Shown: piece after piece, positions 8,479 through 15,800 of the stretch
Numbering within the stretch: position 1 is the first letter of the stretch
Layout of the letters: the number at the start of each line of letters is the position of its first letter
DNA from: FEN-1073 sp050010135
GTDB taxonomy: Bacteria > Chloroflexota > Anaerolineae > Anaerolineales > RBG-16-64-43
Reading direction: 5' to 3'
Length of the DNA: 34,810 nt
Assembly: GCA_050010135.1 (NCBI GenBank)
Contig: JBEKLP010000023.1
Location: 1-34,810, forward strand
Program-made: the position numbers and the translations under genes
The notes under the pieces: generated by a model
The model's database searches: none
What the model was told of the DNA's origin: nothing
What the model saw: only the letters and a program-made list of their open reading frames with translations

Positions 8479-8484
8479 TATAAT
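8479..8484 (+). promoter_or_regulatory. Perfect -10 TATAAT six bases before the GT4 start codon
   Basis: TATAAT at 8479-8484 would place transcription initiation at or next to the ATG at 8491, giving a leaderless mRNA. This fits the absence of any Shine-Dalgarno sequence before that ATG. No recognisable -35 lies 16-18 nt upstream, so the site may be fortuitous. Confidence 0.35.
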
Positions 8485-8490
8485 ATCTCC

Positions 8491-9747
8491 ATGCGCGTGG
8501 CGATGCTCTCCTACCATACTTGCCCGCTGGCGGTGCTGGGCGGCAAGGATACCGGCGGAATGAACGTATACGTCCGCGAATTGACGCGTTCGCTCGGTAA
8601 GGTCGGTATCCGCGTCGACGTATTCACCCGCTCGCAGGACGAACACATCCCGCATGTGATCCACGATTTGGGCAACGGCAACCGCGTCATTCACATCCCG
8701 GCGGGGCCGGAGATTCCATTGCCACGCGATCAATGGTCGAATTATGTTCCCGTATTCGCCGAAGCGATCCAACGCTTCGCCGTCGAACAGGGGGTTTCCT
8801 ACGATTTGATCCACAGTCATTACTGGCTTTCCGGGCTTGCCGGGTTGACCCTGCAGCAGGTTTGGAAAATCCCGCTGGTTCATATGTTCCACACGCTGGG
8901 CGAAATGAAAACGCGGCTGGGCGGGACCTGGGAGGATCCGTTGCGGCGGCTGGCGGAAGAATCCATCCTCGGCGGCGCAAACCGCATCATCGCCGCCACA
9001 CCCGCCGAACGGATGCAATTGCAGATGCTCTACCGGGCGGACATCCGCAAAATCGTTGTCATTCCCCCCGGAGTGGACGTAGAGCTTTTTCATCCTCTTT
9101 CCGTCGCGGATGCGCGCGAGCAGATCGGGCTGGCCCGGGATGCGCAAATGATCTTGTACGTGGGACGGATCGAACGGTTAAAGGGCGTGGAAACCCTATT
9201 GCGCGCCGCGGCGCTTATGCAAACGCGCGGGTTGCTTGCGCCTTCTTGCCCGTGCGTGGAGGTTATCGGAGGCGATCCCGATCATCCGCAGGAAGAGATG
9301 CAATATCTCCAGGAACTTCGGGAAACCCTCCACGTCGAGAACGTCGTTTCGTTTTTAGGACGGCGGCCGCAAAACGAATTACCGTATTATTATTCCGCGG
9401 CGCAAGCCGTGGTGATGCCGTCGCAATACGAATCCTTCGGCATGGTCGCGCTGGAAGCCATGGCCTGCGGAACACCGGTTGTGGCGTCCGGGGTGGGGGG
9501 ATTGCTGTACCTGGTGCGCGACGGGCGGACCGGATTCCACATTCCGGATTCCGACCCGGCCGCCTTGGCCGACCGGCTGCAGAGGCTGTTGACCGATCCG
9601 CATCTGCGCCACGAATTGGGGAGGCATGCGGCCAACGTGGCCCGCTCGTACTCCTGGGAACGAATCACCGACCAGGTGATGACGCTCTATGAAAGCGTGC
9701 TGGCGGGAATCCCGGAAACCGACAAAGTCCCGGATCATGCGCACTGA
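8491..9747 (+). CDS. GT4-family glycosyltransferase, MshA-like
   Basis: 418-residue retaining glycosyltransferase of the GT-B fold. The N-terminal acceptor domain starts MRVAMLSYHTCPL and contains GGMNVYVRELTRSLG, as in MshA (inositol-phosphate GlcNAc transferase) and related sucrose/phosphatidylinositol-mannoside enzymes. The C-terminal donor domain has ILYVGRIERLKGVETL, the donor-site segment SQYESFGMVALEAMACGTPVVAS with the EX7E motif, and GVGGLLYLVRDGRTGF. No signal peptide or membrane helix is visible, so it probably acts at the cytoplasmic membrane face. The start at 8491 matches the family N-terminus although there is no ribosome binding site. Donor and acceptor cannot be read from sequence; the divergent manC makes GDP-mannose a candidate donor. 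A true MshA would use UDP-GlcNAc, and the other mycothiol genes are not in the window. Confidence 0.92.
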   Translation: MRVAMLSYHTCPLAVLGGKDTGGMNVYVRELTRSLGKVGIRVDVFTRSQDEHIPHVIHDLGNGNRVIHIPAGPEIPLPRDQWSNYVPVFAEAIQRFAVEQGVSYDLIHSHYWLSGLAGLTLQQVWKIPLVHMFHTLGEMKTRLGGTWEDPLRRLAEESILGGANRIIAATPAERMQLQMLYRADIRKIVVIPPGVDVELFHPLSVADAREQIGLARDAQMILYVGRIERLKGVETLLRAAALMQTRGLLAPSCPCVEVIGGDPDHPQEEMQYLQELRETLHVENVVSFLGRRPQNELPYYYSAAQAVVMPSQYESFGMVALEAMACGTPVVASGVGGLLYLVRDGRTGFHIPDSDPAALADRLQRLLTDPHLRHELGRHAANVARSYSWERITDQVMTLYESVLAGIPETDKVPDHAH

Positions 9748-9756
9748 AAGCAAAGG

Positions 9757-10821
9757 TCAACTGAAGAACGAACCGGAGGATTGGTACAGGGTGCACCGCT
9801 CGGACAGATAAGACGCCAACTCCAATAATTTAATTTCCCTTTCCCGCTTGTGCAAAGACAACCGCAAATCCTTGGCACGGTGCTGGTATTTATCCAATAA
9901 ATCCTTCGCCACTAGCGGATCCGTCTTGACCCACCGGCTGACGTGGCGCATCAGGAAAGGCTGGTGCTCGCGGATGAAATCTGCCGCCGGCAGGTAGTTG
10001 CGTTGCAGGTCGGATCGCAGCGGGGTTTTGTGGAAGATTCTGCGCAGGTCGCCGTCCACATACCCCGTAGCTTGGCGGCGATAACGCCGGACGTCGGCCT
10101 TAAGGAATTTGGCCAGGGTCATCGACAGCCCGGAGATGGGTTCATCCTGCAGACTGGGATCATTTTCCAGTTCCGGGTCCGTACGGCGCAACTCGCGGAC
10201 CACCGAATCCACAAAATCTAATTTTTTCAACGCGCCCGGAAAGCGGCGGTACTGCCGGCGCCAGTTCCTGCGCGATGTGAACCACACACAGAAAGTCTCG
10301 GCGAAATCATCGTCGGGATGCTTCTGGGCGTAATGATCCCCGCTCGGATTGACATAATCACGGCTCCAAGGATTGGCCCGTTCCACATATCGATTGGTGA
10401 CCGGGTAGGTATGGAAAAAATGGCCGCGCACGTTGAACGTTTCGCGAAAATCCTTCCGCCGGTAAAGTTTATAGGCATAGCAGAAGGCGTGACCGGTCTC
10501 GTGCCGGAGAGTCGCAAGGATTTCTTCGGGGCTGTACAACCACCTGCGGAACTCCTTATGCAGTTCGCGGATCAGCGGATTGGTGTCGTAGAAACCGACG
10601 GCGATGTTTGTGGTGCCTTCAACTGTTCCGTATCCGGTGGAGAGGTAGAAGTTCGGTTCGATGCGCTCCAATTTAACCCGCTTCAGATCTTCGCGCAGCA
10701 ACCGGATGGCTTCGCCGGCCGGCCCATCCTCGACCGATACCGGCAGGCGGGAGAGCGGAGAAAGAAGCAACTCCAGTTTTGTGGTTTTTGAGCCGAAAAG
10801 AAGGTGGCGCGATTGACGCAC
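9757..10821 (-). CDS. Putative zinc metallopeptidase (HEXXH)
   Basis: 354-residue protein with the zinc-binding motif H107-E-T-G-H111 in LATLRHETGHAFCYAY and a downstream HPDDDFAETFCVWF segment, whose E175 is a likely third ligand. This matches the 'putative zinc-binding metallopeptidase' (Mx-like) family as I remember it. The open frame continues upstream through the tRNA gene, which is an artefact. I choose the GTG at 10821 because AGGTG precedes it by a suitable distance and the coding-like sequence starts there; there is no in-frame ATG for a long way. The C-terminal ~100 residues are basic, leucine-rich and helical (HKREREIKLLELASYL). No signal peptide is visible, so it is probably cytoplasmic. 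The gene begins 70 nt after tRNA-Arg without an obvious terminator. The substrate is unknown. Its 3' end lies 9 nt from that of the convergent GT4 gene. Confidence 0.8.
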   Translation of the reverse strand: MRQSRHLLFGSKTTKLELLLSPLSRLPVSVEDGPAGEAIRLLREDLKRVKLERIEPNFYLSTGYGTVEGTTNIAVGFYDTNPLIRELHKEFRRWLYSPEEILATLRHETGHAFCYAYKLYRRKDFRETFNVRGHFFHTYPVTNRYVERANPWSRDYVNPSGDHYAQKHPDDDFAETFCVWFTSRRNWRRQYRRFPGALKKLDFVDSVVRELRRTDPELENDPSLQDEPISGLSMTLAKFLKADVRRYRRQATGYVDGDLRRIFHKTPLRSDLQRNYLPAADFIREHQPFLMRHVSRWVKTDPLVAKDLLDKYQHRAKDLRLSLHKREREIKLLELASYLSERCTLYQSSGSFFS

Positions 10822-10891
10822 GGCAACACACCTGAAGGCAGAAATCCAGCACGGCGGGGCTGTTCCGGCGCACCGGTCACGGAAATAAAGG

Positions 10892-10964
10892 CGCCCCCGG
10901 AGGGACTCGAACCCCCAACCTACTGATTCGAAGTCAGCCGCTCTATCCTTTGAGCTACGGGGGC
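10892..10964 (-). tRNA. tRNA-Arg (anticodon TCG)
   Basis: Full cloverleaf by eye on the minus strand: acceptor stem GCCCCCG/CGGGGGC, D-arm GCTC-loop-GAGC, anticodon stem GCTGA/TCAGT with loop CTTCGAA (anticodon TCG), a five-base variable loop, and T-arm GGGGG-TTCGAGT-CCCTC. The discriminator base is G and the CCA end is not encoded. The gene is 73 nt long and reads CGN, chiefly CGA, codons. A near-consensus promoter lies 67-94 nt upstream of its 5' end. Confidence 0.96.
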
Positions 10965-11030
10965 CAGCATTAACGCGGATTGTCAGGTTATGGGCTGCGG
11001 AATGCAATCCAATTCCCGGGCAACGGGAAA

Positions 11031-11058
11031 ATTATAACCCTCAAGACGGGTAAGTCAA
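11031..11058 (-). promoter_or_regulatory. Promoter of tRNA-Arg
   Basis: Minus-strand TTGACT (11053-11058), 16-nt spacer, perfect TATAAT (11031-11036). Initiation near 11024 gives a 5' leader of about 60 nt to be trimmed by RNase P. The surrounding 11040-11135 stretch is clearly AT-rich compared with its neighbours and holds no other gene. Confidence 0.75.
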
Positions 11059-11135
11059 TTATCAGGATGCTAAAACATAAATCCAATTTGTAAATGGGAT
11101 AATTCGGACCCTAATGACGATATATTCTTCAACGA

Positions 11136-12233
11136 TTAATGAGTGATTGTGAAGTAGGTGTAATGATATTGAACCTTCCCATCTCGGATTCCCAGCGTGT
11201 CGTTTCCGTCTCGAACCGAACCCGCCGAGCTCGTTGCCGTCCAGGTAAAGTGGCGGGAATTTCCGCTGCCGCTGTAACCGGTCACCTGAAACACCGCGCC
11301 CGGTAAGCGGTTGCTGAATAAATCCGAGTACCAACCGATGATTGCATTGGCACCAACGATGGTGCTCGTGCTGGTGACATGGGCGGCGTTATCCTGATAC
11401 AGAGCGATGATCCGGTTGGGATCGTGGGTGTTCCATATGGTCGGAAGCCTCAGAACGATATCGGCCGTGGGCGCGGCGGGCCACGGGAAATTGGCTACCG
11501 CGTTCCACAGATCCAGGTATGAGGGCTGGGTGGAATAATCCCAGGAAAAGAATTGAACCGCGGTCATGTTCAGTTCCAGGGCTTTCTGCATGAAAGCGGT
11601 CAGTTCGGAAGCGGCCGGGCGCCACCCGGCGTTGGAATACGCGGGGCCGGTCGGGATGATCGGTCGGATCGGTGAAAACTTCTGAAATTGGTCGTAACAC
11701 AGCTTCAACTGATCCGCCCCGTTGTGAGCTTGTTCCCAATAGACTTGCGGGCAGTTATAGTCGGAATATTCGAGGAAGACGCTCCAGGGGAATGCGGTAT
11801 GGTAGGCGGGGAACCGGTAGGACGAAATTGCAATCGGGAAGCCGCCCAACCCGGCGCGCAATTGCTGGCAGAATGTCCTTGCTACGGCGGTCCGACCCGA
11901 ATATTGGTATTCCGCTTCCGCATCGATGACGTATCCGTCCAACTGCAGGGCGGACGTCCTTTGAACCGCAACGCGCGCTTCGGCGACCGGATCGTATCCG
12001 TATACATAATGCCAGCCCCAGGCCTGAATTCCCCTGGAGTGCAGCGCGGCGACTACGGGGGGGATTAAATCCCTCCCATTCTTGTCGATATTAAAAGCAT
12101 TTCCCGCATCGGCGATTTTTATTAATACGTGGGTCAATCCGGCGGAAGCGGCCCGCGCCGCAATCAGGGTCGGATTGCCGCCTTCGCAATGCGGGATTTG
12201 CCAGATGTAGAAACCTTTGCCGCTTAATGACAT
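11136..12233 (-). CDS. TIM-barrel glycoside-hydrolase-like protein fused to a SnoaL/NTF2-like domain
   Basis: 365-residue protein. The start is the ATG at 12233, with AGGAGG five bases upstream; a longer frame to 12281 is less likely. Residues about 5-250 look like a TIM barrel of the glycoside-hydrolase-like type: GFYIWQIPHCEGG, GLTHVLIKIADAG, GIQAWGWHYVYG, LDGYVIDAEAEY, NCPQVYWEQAH, RPIIPTGPAY and QFFSWDYS in beta-strand/loop alternation, with acidic residues at strand ends (VIDAEAE). Residues about 255-365 resemble a SnoaL-like NTF2 domain (PNRIIALYQDNAAHVTS, AIIGWYSDLF, HFTWTATS, DGNDTLGIRDGKVQYHYT). There is no signal peptide, so a cytoplasmic location or a non-classical export route must be assumed. 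Catalytic activity and substrate are unknown. It diverges from rel and ends about 170 nt before the tRNA. Confidence 0.8.
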   Translation of the reverse strand: MSLSGKGFYIWQIPHCEGGNPTLIAARAASAGLTHVLIKIADAGNAFNIDKNGRDLIPPVVAALHSRGIQAWGWHYVYGYDPVAEARVAVQRTSALQLDGYVIDAEAEYQYSGRTAVARTFCQQLRAGLGGFPIAISSYRFPAYHTAFPWSVFLEYSDYNCPQVYWEQAHNGADQLKLCYDQFQKFSPIRPIIPTGPAYSNAGWRPAASELTAFMQKALELNMTAVQFFSWDYSTQPSYLDLWNAVANFPWPAAPTADIVLRLPTIWNTHDPNRIIALYQDNAAHVTSTSTIVGANAIIGWYSDLFSNRLPGAVFQVTGYSGSGNSRHFTWTATSSAGSVRDGNDTLGIRDGKVQYHYTYFTITH

Positions 12234-12299
12234 CCACTCCTCCTCGGACGGGCAGGGGCTGATCCGGGGATCGTTCCGCACCGCCGGTTTTTTGATCGC

Positions 12300-12338
12300 G
12301 GCATTCCCCGAGGGATTAAGACGTGCAAGGAGAATGCC
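12300..12338. repeat. Inverted repeat between divergent TIM-barrel/SnoaL and rel genes
   Basis: Arms GGCATTCCCC (12300-12309) and GGAGAATGCC (12329-12338) are complementary at 9 of 10 positions, separated by 19 nt. The location between two divergent genes suggests an operator, but no regulator is identified. Confidence 0.35.
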
Positions 12339-12367
12339 AGCGATCCTTCATCGGGCGGGAAAACGAA

Positions 12368-12395
12368 TCGACCGGCTTCACCGGCGAGGTATACT
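12368..12395 (+). promoter_or_regulatory. Candidate rel promoter
   Basis: TCGACC (12368-12373), 16-nt spacer, TATACT (12390-12395). Initiation near 12402 leaves only about 15 nt before the rel ATG, and no Shine-Dalgarno sequence is present in that leader. Confidence 0.45.
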
Positions 12396-12416
12396 TTAAA
12401 GCCGTTCTTCCTTCCT

Positions 12417-14576
12417 ATGGAAACCGATAGCTTTTTTCAGGCAGTTTCCTACCTTTCGCCGGCGGACCGGGAAATTATTGAACGGGCCTACTGGATGGCG
12501 TCGCGTGCCCACGAAGGGCAGAAACGCGCCTCCGGGGAACCCTACATTCAACATTGCCTGGCCGTAGCAAAAATATTGGCCGACCTGCAATTGCCGGGCG
12601 CGGCCATCGCCGCCGGCTTGCTGCACGACACGGTGGAAGATACCCCGGTCACCCTAGACATCATCCGCACGGAGTTCGGCGACGAGGTGGCCAAACTGGT
12701 CGATGGGGTCACCAAACTCACCCAACTACCGCGCGTCTCCCGCGACGACGGAACACTTCCTCCCCAGGATGATGCCGCGCGTCGAAAAGCCCTGGATGTG
12801 GAAACACTGCGGAAGATTTTCTTTTCGATGGGCGACGACGTGCGGGTGGTGGTGATTAAACTGGCCGACCGCCTGCACAATATGCGAACGCTCAACCACC
12901 TGCCACTCGAACGCAGAAAGGCCATCGCTCAGGAAACTCTGGAGCTCTTCGCCCCGTTGGCAAACCGGCTCGGCATCTGGCAGATGAAATGGGAACTCGA
13001 GGATCTATCGTTCCTGTATGTGAACCCGGTCAAGTACAAGGAAATTGCCGCCAAACTCGAAGAACGCAGCCCCGACCGCGAAGCCATGATGCAGTCCATC
13101 GTCGAGAACCTTCGGGCGGAGCTTTCGAAAGCCGGCTTGAAGGTTGAAGTGACCGGCCGGCCGAAGCACATTTATTCGATCTACCGCAAAATGACGCGTA
13201 AGGGGGTGCCTTTCGAATCGGTTCACGACGTCCGCGCTGTGCGCGTAATCGTGGACGACGTCTCCAGCTGCTATGTCGCGCTGGGCGTGATCCACAATCA
13301 CTGGGTTCCCCTGCCGGGGGAGTTTGACGATTACATCGCCTCCCCGAAAGACAATTTCTACCAGTCGTTGCACACCGCCGTCGTCTACGACGACGGAAAG
13401 ACGCTCGAAGTGCAGATCCGAACCTTGGAAATGCACCGTAACGCGGAGTTGGGAATCGCCGCGCATTGGCGCTACAAGGAGGACGGCTCCAAACGCGACG
13501 AATCCTTCGAACGGCGGGTGCTCTATCTGCGCAGCCTGATGGACTGGCGCCAGGAAGTGGACGACGCGGGCGACTTCCTCGACGGGTTGAAGACCGACGT
13601 CCTCGAAGACCGCGTGTATGCCTTCACCCCCAAAGGGGATGTGATCGATCTGCCCGCCGGTTCGACGCCGATCGATTTCGCCTACCATGTTCACACCGAA
13701 ATCGGCCACCACTGCCGGGGCGCCCGGGTGAATGGAAAACTCGTTTCGCTGGATTACCCGTTGCACACCGGCGACCAGGTGGAAGTGATCACCACCCGCA
13801 GCGGAGGTCCAAGCCGCGATTGGTTGAACCCGCATCTGGGGTTGGTGAAATCCCAGCGCGCGCTCAGCAAAATCCGCTTCTGGTTCAAACGCCAGGACAC
13901 GGAACAGAAGATATCCATCGGCCGCGATGTCGTCGAACGCGAGCTCCATCGTCTGGGCATGGAAGGAATTACACTCGAGAGTCTCGCCAAGCAAGCGGGT
14001 TTTCCCACCGTCAGCGATTTCCTTGCCGCCGTGGGTTCGGGGGATGTCTCTCCGGCAAGAATCTTTTCCAAGATACTGGAGCCCGAACAAACCGGCCTGG
14101 AGCCGGCGCCCGCGGCTGCCGGCGCGGTTTCCGCCACCACCGGCGAGATCAACGTCACCGGACTGCGCGGGATGTTGACCAACCTTGCGCGTTGCTGCAA
14201 ACCCGTCCCCGGGGATCCGATCGTCGGGTATATCACGCGCGGGCACGGCGCCAGCATCCATCGCACCGATTGTCCGAATATCCTTCGCATCCCCGATAAG
14301 GAGCGTCTGGTGCGGGTTTCCTGGGGCCGGGTCGTCCGCACGTATGCCGTCGAGGTGCGCATCACCGCTTACGACCGCGAAGGCTTGCTGCGCGACGTCT
14401 CCTCGCTGGTCACGGAGGATCATATCAACATGCGCCAAGTCAGCGTAAACACCAAATCCCACCAGGCGACGATCGACATGCTCATGGAAGTGACCGATCT
14501 GAGCCAGCTAAGCCGGGTGCTCAATCGGATTGAGGCCCTTCCGAACGTTCTGGACGCCAAACGGGTACGTTCCTAG
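12417..14576 (+). CDS. rel: Rel family (p)ppGpp synthetase/hydrolase
   Basis: 719-residue long RelA/SpoT homologue that controls the stringent response. The hydrolase HD domain looks intact: H46 (EPYIQH), H70-D71 with VEDT (LLHDTVEDT), and D151/N155 in KLADRLHNMRTL. The synthetase domain has GRPKHIYSIYRKM (247-259) and YQSLHT (315-320). Between them is EFDD (302-305), the ExDD motif associated with monofunctional RelA rather than the RxKD of bifunctional enzymes. Then come a TGS domain (VYAFTPKGDVIDLPAG through TGDQVEVIT), a helical region, the conserved-Cys segment LARCCKPVPGDPIVGY...HRTDCPN, and a C-terminal ACT domain (about 645-718). The length is typical for the family. The start at 12417 has no ribosome binding site but matches the expected N-terminus. 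It has its own promoter candidate and is followed by a small acidic-protein gene. Confidence 0.96.
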   Translation: METDSFFQAVSYLSPADREIIERAYWMASRAHEGQKRASGEPYIQHCLAVAKILADLQLPGAAIAAGLLHDTVEDTPVTLDIIRTEFGDEVAKLVDGVTKLTQLPRVSRDDGTLPPQDDAARRKALDVETLRKIFFSMGDDVRVVVIKLADRLHNMRTLNHLPLERRKAIAQETLELFAPLANRLGIWQMKWELEDLSFLYVNPVKYKEIAAKLEERSPDREAMMQSIVENLRAELSKAGLKVEVTGRPKHIYSIYRKMTRKGVPFESVHDVRAVRVIVDDVSSCYVALGVIHNHWVPLPGEFDDYIASPKDNFYQSLHTAVVYDDGKTLEVQIRTLEMHRNAELGIAAHWRYKEDGSKRDESFERRVLYLRSLMDWRQEVDDAGDFLDGLKTDVLEDRVYAFTPKGDVIDLPAGSTPIDFAYHVHTEIGHHCRGARVNGKLVSLDYPLHTGDQVEVITTRSGGPSRDWLNPHLGLVKSQRALSKIRFWFKRQDTEQKISIGRDVVERELHRLGMEGITLESLAKQAGFPTVSDFLAAVGSGDVSPARIFSKILEPEQTGLEPAPAAAGAVSATTGEINVTGLRGMLTNLARCCKPVPGDPIVGYITRGHGASIHRTDCPNILRIPDKERLVRVSWGRVVRTYAVEVRITAYDREGLLRDVSSLVTEDHINMRQVSVNTKSHQATIDMLMEVTDLSQLSRVLNRIEALPNVLDAKRVRS

Positions 14577-14609
14577 ACCACTTTTTTACCCCGATTTTTC
14601 GGGAATCCC

Positions 14610-14638
14610 TTGACCGGACGAATTTTCTGCCGTAGAGT
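14610..14638 (+). promoter_or_regulatory. Candidate upstream promoter for the acidic small protein
   Basis: TTGACC (14610-14615), 17-nt spacer, TAGAGT (14633-14638) in the gap after rel. A second possible -10, TATACT, lies at 14698-14703 without a good -35. Either or both may serve the gene at 14731. A weak CCCGA/TCGGG stem-loop near 14590-14604 lacks a following T-tract, so rel may read through. Confidence 0.45.
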
Positions 14639-14730
14639 AAAAACATTCTGCGGGGGAAAAATGGGAGCTTCCGCCATCGGCTTCCAGTTGAATGCGTTAT
14701 ACTTTATAGGCTTTTCTCGGAGGAGGTTTC

Positions 14731-14970
14731 ATGCCCAGGATTCGTTGCCGGTATATGGATTGCATTTTCCTGGAGGAGAATTTTTGCGGCGCGGCGGCCA
14801 TTGAACTGGATCCCGACGCCGGATGCCTGACATATTCCCAATCCGAGGAAGCGGCCACCGAAGAAGAATGGGAGGAAGACGAGTTCGACGAGGAATGGGA
14901 GAGCGAAGAAGAAGGCTTTGAAGTCGAGGACGAGGAAGAAGAGGAGAGTTTGGACGAAGAGGATCAGTAG
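14731..14970 (+). CDS. Small, extremely acidic Cys-containing protein, function unknown
   Basis: 79-residue protein with an excellent ribosome binding site (GGAGGAGG, 14719-14726) four bases before the ATG. The N-terminal ~35 residues hold four cysteines (C6, C11, C19, C32) in a compact arrangement that could bind a metal. The remaining 41 residues contain 28 Asp/Glu and almost no basic residues, so the tail is certainly disordered and strongly anionic. I do not recognise a named family. Possible roles are a nucleic-acid mimic, a partner of a basic protein, or a metal-binding factor, all speculative. The strong translation signal and clear terminator argue that it is a real gene. It lies between rel and the convergent S1-domain gene. 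Confidence 0.82.
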   Translation: MPRIRCRYMDCIFLEENFCGAAAIELDPDAGCLTYSQSEEAATEEEWEEDEFDEEWESEEEGFEVEDEEEEESLDEEDQ

Positions 14971-15038
14971 GGTTGCGGGACACCGCAACGGAATCCCGGT
15001 TTTCCCGGGTGCTGGTCGTGCATTTCGAAGGATTAGAA

Positions 15039-15066
15039 AACGGGCGAGGAATTGTCCTCGCCCGTT
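15039..15066. terminator. Bidirectional intrinsic terminator
   Basis: Perfect 12-bp stem AACGGGCGAGGA (15039-15050) / TCCTCGCCCGTT (15055-15066) with a 4-nt loop. On the minus strand the stem runs into TTTTCT, serving the S1-domain gene that ends 3 nt away at 15069; on the plus strand the following tract is T-poor. It also lies 68 nt after the acidic-protein gene, so it probably stops both transcripts. Confidence 0.8.
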
Positions 15067-15068
15067 GC

Positions 15069-15800
15069 TTATTTCCGCGGTGCGGTCTGCAGCGTCCGGT
15101 TGAGGATATCTTCCTGTTGTCGGCGACGGGTTTCCGCTTTGGAACAATCCCGCCGATCTTGGTTCGCCTCGGTTTGTTCCGAGCCGGATTGGGCCTTGAG
15201 AAAGGCCGCTTCCATGGCGGTGATGGGTTTGGTCTCCGGCTCCTCCGGGGCTTCCTCTTCCACCTTCGGCTGCGGTTTGGCCTCCAAGGCTTTCCGGCTC
15301 AAGTGCACCTGTCTCTTTTTGCGGTCCACTTCCAAAATAACCGAATCGACTTCGTCCCCGACCTTAACCACCGAGGCGATATCTTTGACATACTCGTTGG
15401 ATAATTCGCTGATATGGATTAAACCGGGCCTTTCGGCACCGAAGTCCACGAACACTCCGAATTTTTCAATCCGTGTGATCTTGCCGTGCACGTTCATCCC
15501 CGGACGGAGTTCATTCCAATCATGCGCTCTGGGTTCAATCATCGTCAGTTGCAATTCGCCTTTTTGCGAATCCACTTTTCGAACCCATACCGTGATCTCC
15601 TGGCCCAATTGCAGGATGTCCTGAACGCGGTTGACACCCTCTTTCCCTAGCGCCGATATATGGAGCCAGCCTTCCCGTTCGGCCCCCACATCCACCACCG
15701 CGCCGGAAAGTTCCAAACGCGTCACCTTCCCGGTGAGGGCCATCTTGGGTTTGAGCGCGGCCAGCAAAGTCTTTCCGACCGCTGCAGGTTGTTCTGTCAT
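15069..15800 (-). CDS. S1-domain RNA-binding protein (two S1 repeats)
   Basis: 243-residue protein with two S1 OB-fold repeats. Repeat 1 (about 18-88) has LTGKVTRLELSGAVVDVGAEREGWLHIS; repeat 2 (about 100-170) has VHGKITRIEKFGVFVDFGAERPGLIHISEL and ends VHLSRKAL. A charged, low-complexity tail (about 171-243) follows. The size is far below ribosomal protein S1, so it is better described as a general S1-type RNA-binding or translation-associated factor. A GGAGGA ribosome binding site lies just before the ATG. A strong promoter about 200 nt upstream implies an unusually long 5' leader. It converges with the acidic-protein gene on a shared hairpin. Confidence 0.9.
   Translation of the reverse strand: MTEQPAAVGKTLLAALKPKMALTGKVTRLELSGAVVDVGAEREGWLHISALGKEGVNRVQDILQLGQEITVWVRKVDSQKGELQLTMIEPRAHDWNELRPGMNVHGKITRIEKFGVFVDFGAERPGLIHISELSNEYVKDIASVVKVGDEVDSVILEVDRKKRQVHLSRKALEAKPQPKVEEEAPEEPETKPITAMEAAFLKAQSGSEQTEANQDRRDCSKAETRRRQQEDILNRTLQTAPRK

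Noticed and set aside
8733..9692. Open frame of 319 residues overlapping the GT4 gene in another plus-strand frame
   Set aside because: It is Arg/Gly/Ala-rich, without motifs, while the GT4 frame has full family signatures.
8491..9747. Assigning the gene symbol mshA
   Set aside because: The N-terminal motif is shared by several GT4 subgroups and no other mycothiol genes are nearby.
10822..11007. Upstream extension of the metallopeptidase frame (to 416 residues)
   Set aside because: The extension translates the tRNA-Arg gene and the intergenic sequence; the tRNA fold is complete, so the frame is open by chance.
13005..14462. Open frame of 485 residues antisense to rel
   Set aside because: It mirrors the codon structure of rel, has no recognisable domain or ribosome binding site, and the sense strand has full Rel motifs.
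14590..14604. Possible rel terminator (CCCGA/TCGGG stem-loop)
   Set aside because: The stem is only five pairs and no T-tract follows; the T-run lies before the stem.
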